This document shows, piece by piece, positions 42,079 to 49,148 of a stretch of 64,000 bases of DNA. The notes beneath the pieces are model-generated. The model searched no databases. It worked only from the letters and a program-made list of their open reading frames with translations, and was not told the origin of the DNA. Made by a program: the position numbers and the translations under genes. This DNA comes from Actinomadura rupiterrae. Its GTDB lineage: Bacteria > Actinomycetota > Actinomycetes > Streptosporangiales > Streptosporangiaceae. The DNA lies in NCBI RefSeq assembly GCF_024172125.1, contig NZ_JAMZEA010000005.1, positions 620,001-684,000 of the forward strand. Reading direction: 5' to 3'. The first letter of the stretch is position 1. Every line of letters begins with the position of its first letter.

Positions 42079-42744
42079 GTGAGCACCTCACCGAACAAGC
42101 GGGTCGGTCGCGTTCTGATCGTCGGGCGCAGCCCGGGCGTACTCGTAGAAGCCGTCGACATCCTGCGGGCCAGGGGCTACTCCGCGGACGGCACCAACCA
42201 GTTCGACCAGGTCCTCGACGACTACGACGTCACCGGACTCGACCTCCTGGTCATCGGCGGCATGGTCCCCACCGAGACGAAGCGCCGCCTGCGCGCGGAC
42301 GTCTCGGAACGCAACCCGGGCGTGACGATCATCCAGGGCCTGAGCGGAATCGCCGGCCTCCTGGCCGCGCAGGTCCAGGAGGTGGACTCCACCGAACCGC
42401 TCGAAGCGGACTACGACGCCGCCCACCGCTCGGTGCGCCTGACACTCGACGCCCCCGCCGACGTCACCATCGACACCTGGTTCGGCACGTTCACCCCGCC
42501 GGAACCCAAGAGCACAACCCTGCGCATCTTCGACGGCCGCCTAGACGCGGGCTCCCACATCATCCCCCTTCCTGACCAGGTACCGTCCGAAGCGTCCTTC
42601 GGCGCCGTCACGGTCGGACCGTCCACCCGCACATTCACCATCGGCGCAATGCCCGAGTCGGTCACCCGCCTGGTCCCCACCACCTCCACCGACACCCGCC
42701 TCCCCCAGGTAACCCCCATCACCACAACCACCAACCGCTTGTAA
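42079..42744 (+). CDS. Receiver-like conserved protein divergent from MarR
   Basis: 221 aa from GTG 42079, with AGGAG 6 nt upstream. The N-terminal 110 residues (RVLIVGRSPGVLVEAVDILRARGYSADGTNQFDQVLDDYD, then LDLLVIGGMV) look like a Rossmann or response-regulator-type alpha/beta domain, but with Gly-Gly-Met at the phosphorylation position instead of Asp. The C-terminal half is beta-rich and Thr-rich and ends in TTTTNRL. Similar proteins occur in other actinomycetes without known function. Shared operator with the MarR gene suggests it is that regulator's target. Confidence 0.75.
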   Translation: MSTSPNKRVGRVLIVGRSPGVLVEAVDILRARGYSADGTNQFDQVLDDYDVTGLDLLVIGGMVPTETKRRLRADVSERNPGVTIIQGLSGIAGLLAAQVQEVDSTEPLEADYDAAHRSVRLTLDAPADVTIDTWFGTFTPPEPKSTTLRIFDGRLDAGSHIIPLPDQVPSEASFGAVTVGPSTRTFTIGAMPESVTRLVPTTSTDTRLPQVTPITTTTNRL

Positions 42745-42758
42745 CGCCTCAGCACCGG

Positions 42759-43181
42759 CTATTGAGGCCGACGCCCATCATCGGGTGGATAAGGGGCATC
42801 GCCCCCGGGCGAAGGCGGGAAGGGCGGCAGTGCCCCGTACGAGGACGGCCCCACCGGCAAGGGCGCGGCCTTCCCGGCCTGGTACACCACGAACCCGAGA
42901 TACAGGAGCCCGCCGCAAGCCACGGCCGCCCCGCCACCCATGGTCAGCGCCGCTTCCAAGTGGTTGTCCGACCGCTGCTCGTCATAGCCGTTCTCGCCGG
43001 TCCGGTGGCCGTTGGTGGTGCTCACGCACCGATCCCCCTGCAGCATCTTCTTGCCGCCGCAATCCACCGACTCCTTGTTCAGCTCGTTCCACCCGCCAAG
43101 CAGGACGAGGCCACCGAAAAACACCCCGGCGACTCCCGCCATCCCCTTACCTCGAAATACCGAATCCCACCGTGACCCCAT
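42759..43181 (-). CDS. Hypothetical two-TM membrane protein
   Basis: 140 aa from ATG 43181 (MGSRWDSVFRGKGMAG). One helix (about 13-30), an extracellular stretch with CGGKKMLQGDRC, whose two Cys could pair, then a second helix (about 80-100) and a Pro/Gly-rich cytoplasmic tail ending YPPDDGRRPQ. No family recognised. The start is uncertain because no close ribosome site is visible. Confidence 0.6.
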   Translation of the reverse strand: MGSRWDSVFRGKGMAGVAGVFFGGLVLLGGWNELNKESVDCGGKKMLQGDRCVSTTNGHRTGENGYDEQRSDNHLEAALTMGGGAAVACGGLLYLGFVVYQAGKAAPLPVGPSSYGALPPFPPSPGGDAPYPPDDGRRPQ

Positions 43182-43284
43182 TCGCGCGACGCTACCAATC
43201 CCTCCCCCACCACACCGCCCACTGGCCAACAACGGCCCCAGCCCACTTGCGCGCGCTGAGCACTTTGCCCATCCGAATGAAGGG

Positions 43285-43425
43285 GTCAGGAAGCCTGTCG
43301 CGCAAGCGACGACCGACCTCGGCGCCTCGATGGTCCTGCACAGCGCGACCAAGTACCTGGGCGGCCACGGCGACGTCTGCCCTGCGCCGTCACCGGCGGC
43401 CACCTCGGCGCCCGCGCTCTTCACC
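43285..43425 (+). pseudogene. Remnant of a Cys/Met-metabolism PLP-dependent enzyme (MetB/MGL family)
   Basis: One frame reads TTDLGASMVLHSATKYLGGHGDV, the segment around the PLP-binding Lys (S-A-T-K) of cystathionine gamma-synthase/lyase enzymes. After GDV the homology continues one frame over as CAVTGG. Nothing of the rest of the roughly 390-aa enzyme is present on either side. A short decayed fragment in a 290-bp gap between two leftward genes. Confidence 0.75.
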
Positions 43426-43473
43426 CGCGCATAAGCACGGCCCTGGCCACGGGGCCAGGGCCGAAGCAGGGGC

Positions 43474-44178
43474 TCAGCGGGTGCGCTCGCGATAGGGCGC
43501 GAAATCGGGGTTGGACTTGCAGCCGAGGTTCTCGAAGGTGCTGATCTTCGTCTTCGGGTCGGTGTGCGTCAGGTGGTATTTGCAGGCGCCCTTGATGTAC
43601 CGGCCCTTGACGCCTCCCGGGAGGTCGATCTCCTTGTTCCACAGGTACGGGGACTGGTAGTCGTTCCGGCGCGCGGTGGCATTGACGTCGATGCCGCCGG
43701 GCGCGTAGATCTCGTAGACCCAGCCCGTCTTGGCCGCCCCGTAGGTGGCGAACTTCTGCGCCACCCACTTCTCGCAGCTGGTGCTCAGGTGGGCGCTGGT
43801 CTGCCCGCCGCCCTTGACGATGTACTCGGCGAGCGGCGTCACCTGGTCGCCCCGCGGGGTGAACCCGTCGTGGAAGATCGCCTCCACGGTCTCCCGCGTG
43901 TCCCCCCGCCAGAGCGCGTTAACGTCCTTGCGCCACTGCCAGTGCTCCTTCGCCGCCGCGGACGCGACCGTCCGGGCGATCTGCGGCTCGGTCGTCGTCC
44001 GCCACCAGTCCCAGGCCCGATAACTCCTGACCGGCCCACAAGCACTGGTCAGATCGTCCTCCGCGGCCGCCCGCCCAGAGGCCGATACGACCGGCGAGGC
44101 ATTCGCCGACGAGGCGGCGACTGGGACGACCGAGACGAAACAGGCAGCGGCAACGACCCGCACAGCGGTCTGGAACAT
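43474..44178 (-). CDS. Secreted Scabin/pierisin-like mono-ADP-ribosyltransferase
   Basis: 234 aa from ATG 44178. A signal peptide of about 27 residues ends SSANA. The catalytic fold has ALWRGDTRETVEAIFHDGFTPRG (the NAD-binding Arg), AHLSTSCEKWVAQKFA (the STS motif), GWVYEIYAPGGIDVNAT and LWNKEIDLPGGVKGRYIKGA. In Scabin, ScARP and pierisins, which modify guanine in DNA, the last motif is Q-x-E; here it is N-K-E. The catalytic Glu is kept but the target-recognition residue differs. Four mature Cys residues could form disulfides. No immunity gene is evident. Confidence 0.85.
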   Translation of the reverse strand: MFQTAVRVVAAACFVSVVPVAASSANASPVVSASGRAAAEDDLTSACGPVRSYRAWDWWRTTTEPQIARTVASAAAKEHWQWRKDVNALWRGDTRETVEAIFHDGFTPRGDQVTPLAEYIVKGGGQTSAHLSTSCEKWVAQKFATYGAAKTGWVYEIYAPGGIDVNATARRNDYQSPYLWNKEIDLPGGVKGRYIKGACKYHLTHTDPKTKISTFENLGCKSNPDFAPYRERTR

Positions 44179-44579
44179 GTTGTGAGCCCATCAGTAGATC
44201 AGCAGGACGGACTCTTTATAAACGCCCCACCCACCCCCACCCCGGCAACGAAACGCCCACCCATCACTACGAGCGAATTGCCCCCGCACCCCGCCTCAAA
44301 CCAAGCCATGACCAATGCCAACACACCCAGACAAGTCAGCTACGCACTCCGGCTACGCCCCCACGCTGTGGAGGATGGCTGCTCTACCTGATCCGTCGCC
44401 CCGGTCAGCTCATCCATCGCGGGGAGCTCGGGACGGAGCTGCGCCTCGATCCCACGGGCGAGATCCCCCTGGGCAGTGACCGCTGGACAAACGGCGCCGG
44501 CGCGTTTGTCCAGATCGCTTGGTTCTGGACAATCCACGGTCCATACATGGGTTACGCCCCAACCAGCAGGGAGATCCCC
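44179..44579. other. 400-bp divergent intergenic region
   Basis: Holds a TATAAA (44217-44222 region, minus strand) that could serve the toxin-like gene, and an AT-richer stretch to 44340. From about 44370 to 44579 a frame without stop reads WLLYLIRRPGQLIHRG, then TELRLDPTGEIPLGSD, then AFVQIAWFWTIHGP, which looks protein-like but has no start and matches nothing I know. It may be a gene remnant. The inverted repeat at 44483 lies inside it. Confidence 0.4.
44483..44513. promoter_or_regulatory. Perfect 11-bp inverted repeat upstream of the small secreted protein
   Basis: CTGGACAAACG (44483-44493) and CGTTTGTCCAG (44503-44513) with a 9-nt GC-rich spacer, 66 bp before ATG 44580. It could be an operator, an attenuator or the end of the remnant gene; no T-run follows. 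Confidence 0.55.
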
Positions 44580-45038
44580 ATGCACAAAATCGGCATCCGC
44601 CCCCTTACCAGAACAGGTCTGTTCCTGACCTGCCTCCTCGCGGCAACGGCGACGGCCGGCGTGACAACGGCCCAGGCCGCCAACGGCGGGACCACTCACG
44701 AATTCGTCTACCACGCCGCCGGCAACCTGGCGGGCGAGGCTTGGTTCAACAGCGGATCGGCGAACCCCAGCAAAGGTCAGAACTCCTTCACCATCAAGGA
44801 CCTGTTCTGCGGTGACGGCTGGAGCATCTACGTCAAGTGGGTCGGCAGGAACCCTGACGGCAGCCTCAGCGGCGGAGTCGCCTACCTCCACGGCGACTGC
44901 GACCCCGTGGAAAGGTCCCTCTCGGTATCCGGCCCACGCTCGGCGTCCCTTCCGTTCTCCTGGAGCGCCTGCAAATGGGACACCAATCACTTGAGCGCCG
45001 ACACCTGCGAACCCTGGATCAACACCACCTGGTCCTGA
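44580..45038 (+). CDS. Small secreted protein with four cysteines
   Basis: 152 aa from ATG 44580 (GGGAG upstream). A signal peptide (MHKIGIRPLTRTG, then LFLTCLLAATATAG) probably cleaves after TTAQA at residue 33. The mature part is about 119 residues, Gly/Ser-rich and mostly beta by appearance, with Cys in LFCGDGW, GDCDP, SACKW and DTCEPW, enough for two disulfides. No family recognised. Divergent from the ADP-ribosyltransferase and terminated by a very strong hairpin, so it is a single-gene unit. Confidence 0.75.
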   Translation: MHKIGIRPLTRTGLFLTCLLAATATAGVTTAQAANGGTTHEFVYHAAGNLAGEAWFNSGSANPSKGQNSFTIKDLFCGDGWSIYVKWVGRNPDGSLSGGVAYLHGDCDPVERSLSVSGPRSASLPFSWSACKWDTNHLSADTCEPWINTTWS

Positions 45039-45044
45039 CCCGAA

Positions 45045-45081
45045 CGGGTGCAGTTCTCCCTCCACGGGAGAACTGCACCCG
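45045..45081 (+). terminator. Strong hairpin terminator
   Basis: CGGGTGCAGTTCTCCC (45045-45060) pairs perfectly over 16 bp with GGGAGAACTGCACCCG (45066-45081), loop TCCAC, 7 bp after the stop of the small secreted protein. Confidence 0.9.
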
Positions 45082-45101
45082 CCCCTGCGGGGATGTGGAG
45101 A

Positions 45102-45127
45102 GCCCGGCCGCTTCGGGGCGGCCGGGC
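45102..45127 (-). terminator. Terminator of the leftward sigma / subtilase-like operon
   Basis: GCCCGGCCGC (45102-45111) and GCGGCCGGGC (45118-45127) form a perfect 10-bp stem with a 6-nt loop, 12 bp beyond the stop at 45139. Confidence 0.8.
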
Positions 45128-45138
45128 AATTGTGGGGG

Positions 45139-47379
45139 CTATTTCACTGTGTAGGCGTGGTCGATGGTCTGGTCGATGGTGGTGCCTGCGGCGTCGCGGG
45201 CGACGGCGCGGAGGGAGACGGGGCCGCGGCTGGGGTTGCGTAGGCGGACGACCCAGTGGTCACCGTCGCGGACCAGCGGTAGCGGGTTCCAATGCGCGCC
45301 GTCGTCGAAGGACGCCTTCACGACGAGCGACGTGACCGGGGACGCGGACGATCCTGCCTGGTGCTCGACGCTGACGGGGATGGCGACGTCCTTACCGGCG
45401 GGTCCCTGGTTGAGGTCGTTCAGCCAGGGCGAGAAGCGGACGGACAGCAACGGGAGCGGTGTCGTGGCGCTGGTCCCGGCGGAGGTGAACGTCCAGGACG
45501 TGTGGACGCCGGTCGTGGCCTGCCAGCGCGGGTCGCCCACCTTGGCGGCGACGTCGAGCCGGTACGCGCCCGGCTCGGCGGGGACCTGGAACGCGCCCTG
45601 GCCCGGCTCGGTGTTCTCGCTGACCAGGGCGCCATTGCGGTAGAGGCGGGTCAGTCCGGCGGACGCCTCGGAGTCGGCGTAGTTGCCTCCGGTGTGGTCC
45701 GGACCGTCGTCGGTGAACGTCGGGACGTTCACGTCGATGGTGTCCCCCTTGCGGAAGATCCACGCGGGACGGAGGACGCCCTTCAGCGGCGCGGGCGGGG
45801 TCGCGAGCCAGGGGCCCATGACGCCCTTGAACATCGTGTCGGTGAACCGGTCCCCCGGACGGTACTCGCGGGACCCGGAGGCCACGTACGGCGCGCCGTC
45901 CCCGGCGCCCATCAGGACGCGGCCGTACTTGAGACCGGCGAGCGGCGTGACGTACTCGGTCCGGGTGGTCGGCACGGGGATCTGCTCCCCGAGGTTGCCG
46001 AGTTCCACGTCGCCGAAGACGGCGCCGGGCGCCAGGATCGCGTTCCCGGGGGCTCCCGGGGCGCGGTAGGTGACGCGGCCCGCCACGAGGTCCTCGTCCC
46101 GGTCGGTGTAGGCCGGGTTGTCCGGAATCCCGCCGACCGTCGGGTGGACGACGTTGTAGCTGTACGGGCTGGTCGCGATCCCGTGCGTCGTGACCGAAAC
46201 CGGGGCGGTCTCGGTCAGCCGCTTCAGCCGCGGGCCCGCGTCGTTCGAGGCCACCAAGGTCGGCAGCGCCAGCTCACCGGTGTAGGACGGCGCCGTCCCG
46301 GCCAGCAGGACGGCTCGTCCACCGGCTTTCGCGACGTTCTGCACCTTCTCGGGAAGCGGGGCGCCGCCTGCGGACGGATCGAGGACGACCAGGGCGCCCG
46401 CCGCGTCCTTGAGATCGTCCGGCGTGCCCGCGCCGCCGTTCACCGCCTTGAGATCGAAGACGCCGAGCAGCGGGGGCGAGTCCTGCCCGTCGTCGTCCCT
46501 GGCGTAGTTGACGTCCACGGGGAACGGCGATTCGCCACCGGCATCGACCCGGATGTGCGGTTCGGTGAAGACGCCCCGGGCGACGAAGACGAAGTCGGGG
46601 GTCGGATCGACGACATCCGCGTAGAACTCGGCACCGTCCGGCAGGAACGTCACGTTGCCGTCGTAGGCGTGGTCCGACCCGGGCGCCGCCTTCACGAACG
46701 TCCCGACGGTCCAGACGCCCGCCCTGGCGGTGGACCGGGCGACGCCCACTTTGACGCGGCGGGCACGGCGTCCGTCGAGCGTCAGCGTCTTGTCCCCGTC
46801 GATCCGCACGTCCGGTGCGACGAGTTCGAGGCGGGGGTCGTCCGGGCCGCCCGTGCCGGCGAAGGCCGACACCGCGTACCTGCCGGCGGGCAGGCGCGCC
46901 TCTTCACCGGCGTGGACGAGCCACGTCCCGAACGCGGGGTCGTCGCGGCTGGTCACGAACGCCGCGGCGGTGACGGGTTCGCCCTGCCGTCCGAGGACGT
47001 TGAGCGTGAAAGCGTGATCGGCCGCCGCGGTGGCGGTGCGCCGCAGCGGCGCGGTCGAGCCGCTGAGCCTGAACAGCCGCGGGTCCATCCGGCGCTGGAC
47101 GGCGTCCGAGGGCAGGACGACCAGGTCGTCGCCATGCCCGGCCTGCTGGAAGGAGACGCGGTCGCGGCCCGGCCCGGGATCGATGCCGACGACCGCGCCG
47201 TTCCGGACGCGGACCCGGTCGCCGGTGGGCAGCTTCACCGTCTTCACGCCGGCGCGGACGCCGGACGCGGCCCTGCCCGGCGCGGCCTGGGCGTGGGCTC
47301 GGGTTTCGGACAGGGCGGGCGACGCGAGGGGCAAGACGAGACCGGCCGCCAGCAGGGCGGCCTGGGAAAGGCGCTTCAC
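45139..47379 (-). CDS. Secreted subtilase-like protein lacking the catalytic domain
   Basis: 746 aa; GTG 47379 overlaps the preceding stop (GTGA), with GAGG upstream. A signal peptide (about 30 residues) is followed by VKLPTGDRVRVRNG and DLVVLPSDAVQRRMDPRLFRL, which resembles the propeptide of actinobacterial S8 peptidases. Next come a carboxypeptidase-regulatory-like domain (about 120-205), a PA-like region (about 310-400) and a C-terminal FDDGAHW module like that of the 1-2385 subtilase. None of the Asp, His or Ser catalytic blocks is present. Perhaps a secreted inhibitor, chaperone or binding protein; inference. Confidence 0.8.
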   Translation of the reverse strand: MKRLSQAALLAAGLVLPLASPALSETRAHAQAAPGRAASGVRAGVKTVKLPTGDRVRVRNGAVVGIDPGPGRDRVSFQQAGHGDDLVVLPSDAVQRRMDPRLFRLSGSTAPLRRTATAAADHAFTLNVLGRQGEPVTAAAFVTSRDDPAFGTWLVHAGEEARLPAGRYAVSAFAGTGGPDDPRLELVAPDVRIDGDKTLTLDGRRARRVKVGVARSTARAGVWTVGTFVKAAPGSDHAYDGNVTFLPDGAEFYADVVDPTPDFVFVARGVFTEPHIRVDAGGESPFPVDVNYARDDDGQDSPPLLGVFDLKAVNGGAGTPDDLKDAAGALVVLDPSAGGAPLPEKVQNVAKAGGRAVLLAGTAPSYTGELALPTLVASNDAGPRLKRLTETAPVSVTTHGIATSPYSYNVVHPTVGGIPDNPAYTDRDEDLVAGRVTYRAPGAPGNAILAPGAVFGDVELGNLGEQIPVPTTRTEYVTPLAGLKYGRVLMGAGDGAPYVASGSREYRPGDRFTDTMFKGVMGPWLATPPAPLKGVLRPAWIFRKGDTIDVNVPTFTDDGPDHTGGNYADSEASAGLTRLYRNGALVSENTEPGQGAFQVPAEPGAYRLDVAAKVGDPRWQATTGVHTSWTFTSAGTSATTPLPLLSVRFSPWLNDLNQGPAGKDVAIPVSVEHQAGSSASPVTSLVVKASFDDGAHWNPLPLVRDGDHWVVRLRNPSRGPVSLRAVARDAAGTTIDQTIDHAYTVK

Positions 47380-48296
47380 GGAATCCTCGGGCTTTCATTG
47401 GTCCAGCCGGTCGCCAGGTAGAGGAGCGTCCCGCTCACCAGGCGCTTGTTCTTGTAGCCCGACGTCGTCTTCGACAGCACCTGGGACGTGCGGGGGTCGA
47501 TGACGAGCCGGTTGTGGAACCGCCCTGCGGGCGTGGTGAAGTCGAACGCGAGGCCCGTGCCCTTCCGCCCGCGCGAGTCGGTCTGGGGGCCGAGCGACCG
47601 CACCCCGGGGACGTCGGCCAGCGCCCGGAAGGCGGCGGCGCGGGTCCCGGGGGTGGTGGGCTGGTCGGTCAGCAGACCGACCAGGGCCTCGGTGACGCTC
47701 TCGATGTCCCCCGGCCTGCCGGCGTTGCGTTCGGCGAGGGCCCGGAGAGCCTTCGGTTGGGTCGGCAGTGCCAGCAGCCGGGACAGCGGCGGGTTCTCGC
47801 CGAGGACCGAGGTCGCGATCGGCCCGAGTCCCTTCGACTTGAGCAGTTCTCCGGGCTTCTGCCCAGGAGCCGGCTGGGGATCGCGGTAGGCGACCCAGCG
47901 CCGCCCGTCGAGAGTGACCCACTCGGCGTCCACGGGCGCGTCCCGGCGGTCGCTGGTGGTCACGACGCGCCAGTACTTCCCGGTGGGCTGCGTCGCGGCG
48001 CGTTCGGCGGCGGCGAGCAGGACCGTCCGGCCGGAGTCGTCCGACGCGTGCGGGGCAGGCCGGGTGCTTCCAGTGCCGGTGTTCCCCGGGACCAGCGTGG
48101 CGGTGGCGACCACCGCGGCGGCGGCCGCTCCGACAACGGCCAACCCCCAGGCGGGACGGATCCGACGCCGTGGCGCGACCGCGGCGGTCCGGCCGTCCAG
48201 GTGGTCGTTCACACGCGCGCGCATGCGCCCGACGGTGCTCGGGTCGGGGTCGGGCAGCGCGTCATGGTAGCGGTGGAGAGGGCGCAGGTCATTCAT
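47376..48296 (-). CDS. CU044_5270-family protein, probable membrane-anchored sigma partner
   Basis: 306 aa from ATG 48296, overlapping the sigma gene by 8 bp. The N-terminal cytoplasmic part (LRPLHRYHDALPDPDPSTVGRMRARV) is followed by one membrane helix (about 49-70, WGLAVVGAAAAAVVATATLV). The extracellular domain of about 230 residues includes KYWRVVTTSD and GTGLAFDFTTPAGRFHNRLVIDP. The family regularly follows ECF sigma genes and is thought to act as their membrane partner, although an anti-sigma function is unproven. Confidence 0.85.
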   Translation of the reverse strand: MNDLRPLHRYHDALPDPDPSTVGRMRARVNDHLDGRTAAVAPRRRIRPAWGLAVVGAAAAAVVATATLVPGNTGTGSTRPAPHASDDSGRTVLLAAAERAATQPTGKYWRVVTTSDRRDAPVDAEWVTLDGRRWVAYRDPQPAPGQKPGELLKSKGLGPIATSVLGENPPLSRLLALPTQPKALRALAERNAGRPGDIESVTEALVGLLTDQPTTPGTRAAAFRALADVPGVRSLGPQTDSRGRKGTGLAFDFTTPAGRFHNRLVIDPRTSQVLSKTTSGYKNKRLVSGTLLYLATGWTNESPRIP

Positions 48297-48942
48297 CGGT
48301 CACGGCCTTCAGGGCGGCGCGCAGCTTGCGGCGCGCGCGGTTGACACGGGAGCCGACGGTGCCGGGCGGGACGCCCAGGGCGACGGCGGCCTCGGCGTAG
48401 CTGAGCCCGGCGAAGGCGATCAGCGTGAGCGCCGCGCGATCGTCCTTGGACAGCCGGGCCAGGCCGCGGGCGAGCGTCGGGTGCAGCTGCCCGGCGGCCG
48501 TCCGGTCGATGACCTGGTCGGCGTGGCCGGGCTCGTCGTCGCGGCGGGCGGTGCGTTCCATCGCACGGTAGAACCGGGTCTCGGCGCGGCGGTGCCGGCT
48601 GATCAGGTTGGCCGCGATCCCGTAGAGCCACGGGCGCGCCTCGGAGTGCGCCGGGTCGAAGCGGTGCCGCTGGTCGAAGGCCGCCAGGAACGTGTCGGCC
48701 GTGACGTCCTCGGCGGCGGCCGCGCCGAGGCGCGCTGCCGCGTAGCGGTGGATCCGCGCGTGGTACCGGTCGAAGATCAGCGAGAACAGCTCCGGTTCGT
48801 CCCGGGACCTCTCGATCACCGACGCGTCGGACTCCGCTTCGCCCGCGACGTCCGCCTCACGGTCGGCGCCGCCGGACGCCGCGCTCCCGCCGGACGCGGT
48901 GGCCCCGGCGCTCGCCGCGGGCGGGGGGTGGGTCAGGTGCAT
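48289..48942 (-). CDS. ECF-type RNA polymerase sigma factor
   Basis: 217 aa from ATG 48942. A Gly/Ala-rich leader of about 45 residues precedes sigma region 2 (ELFSLIFDRYHARIHRYAAARLG, then EDVTADTFLAAFDQRHRFD) and region 4 (LTLIAFAGLSYAEAAVALGVPPGTVGSRVNRARRKLRAAL). ATG later in the leader could be the real start. First gene of a three-gene coupled operon with the CU044_5270 protein and the secreted subtilase-like protein. Confidence 0.92.
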   Translation of the reverse strand: MHLTHPPPAASAGATASGGSAASGGADREADVAGEAESDASVIERSRDEPELFSLIFDRYHARIHRYAAARLGAAAAEDVTADTFLAAFDQRHRFDPAHSEARPWLYGIAANLISRHRRAETRFYRAMERTARRDDEPGHADQVIDRTAAGQLHPTLARGLARLSKDDRAALTLIAFAGLSYAEAAVALGVPPGTVGSRVNRARRKLRAALKAVTDE

Positions 48943-49112
48943 GCTCGGATGCCTTCCTTCGGAGAAAGATCATCGCTGATTGCCCGCACGCCCCGCCGAT
49001 TTCACGACGGCGTCCAGAATGATCAGTGATCCGCATCACACCAGTGGTCGGACGGGCCCGGGGACAGGTCCAGGCGGTGGGCGCACCGATCATGCCCGGC
49101 CGGATGAGGCCG

Positions 49113-49148
49113 TTGACGCTAAAATATACTTTACCTACCTTGTTAGTA
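49113..49148 (+). promoter_or_regulatory. Probable leaderless promoter of the sulfatase gene
   Basis: TTGACG (49113-49118), a 17-bp spacer and TACCTT (49136-49141) put the transcription start at the ATG 49148. The region is strikingly AT-rich (AAAATATACTTTACC) and has no ribosome site, both consistent with a leaderless mRNA. Confidence 0.6.

Noticed and set aside
44340..45065. Minus-strand frame of 241 aa over the small secreted protein
   Set aside because: The plus-strand frame has a signal peptide, ribosome site and terminator; the minus frame has none of these and crosses the terminator stem.
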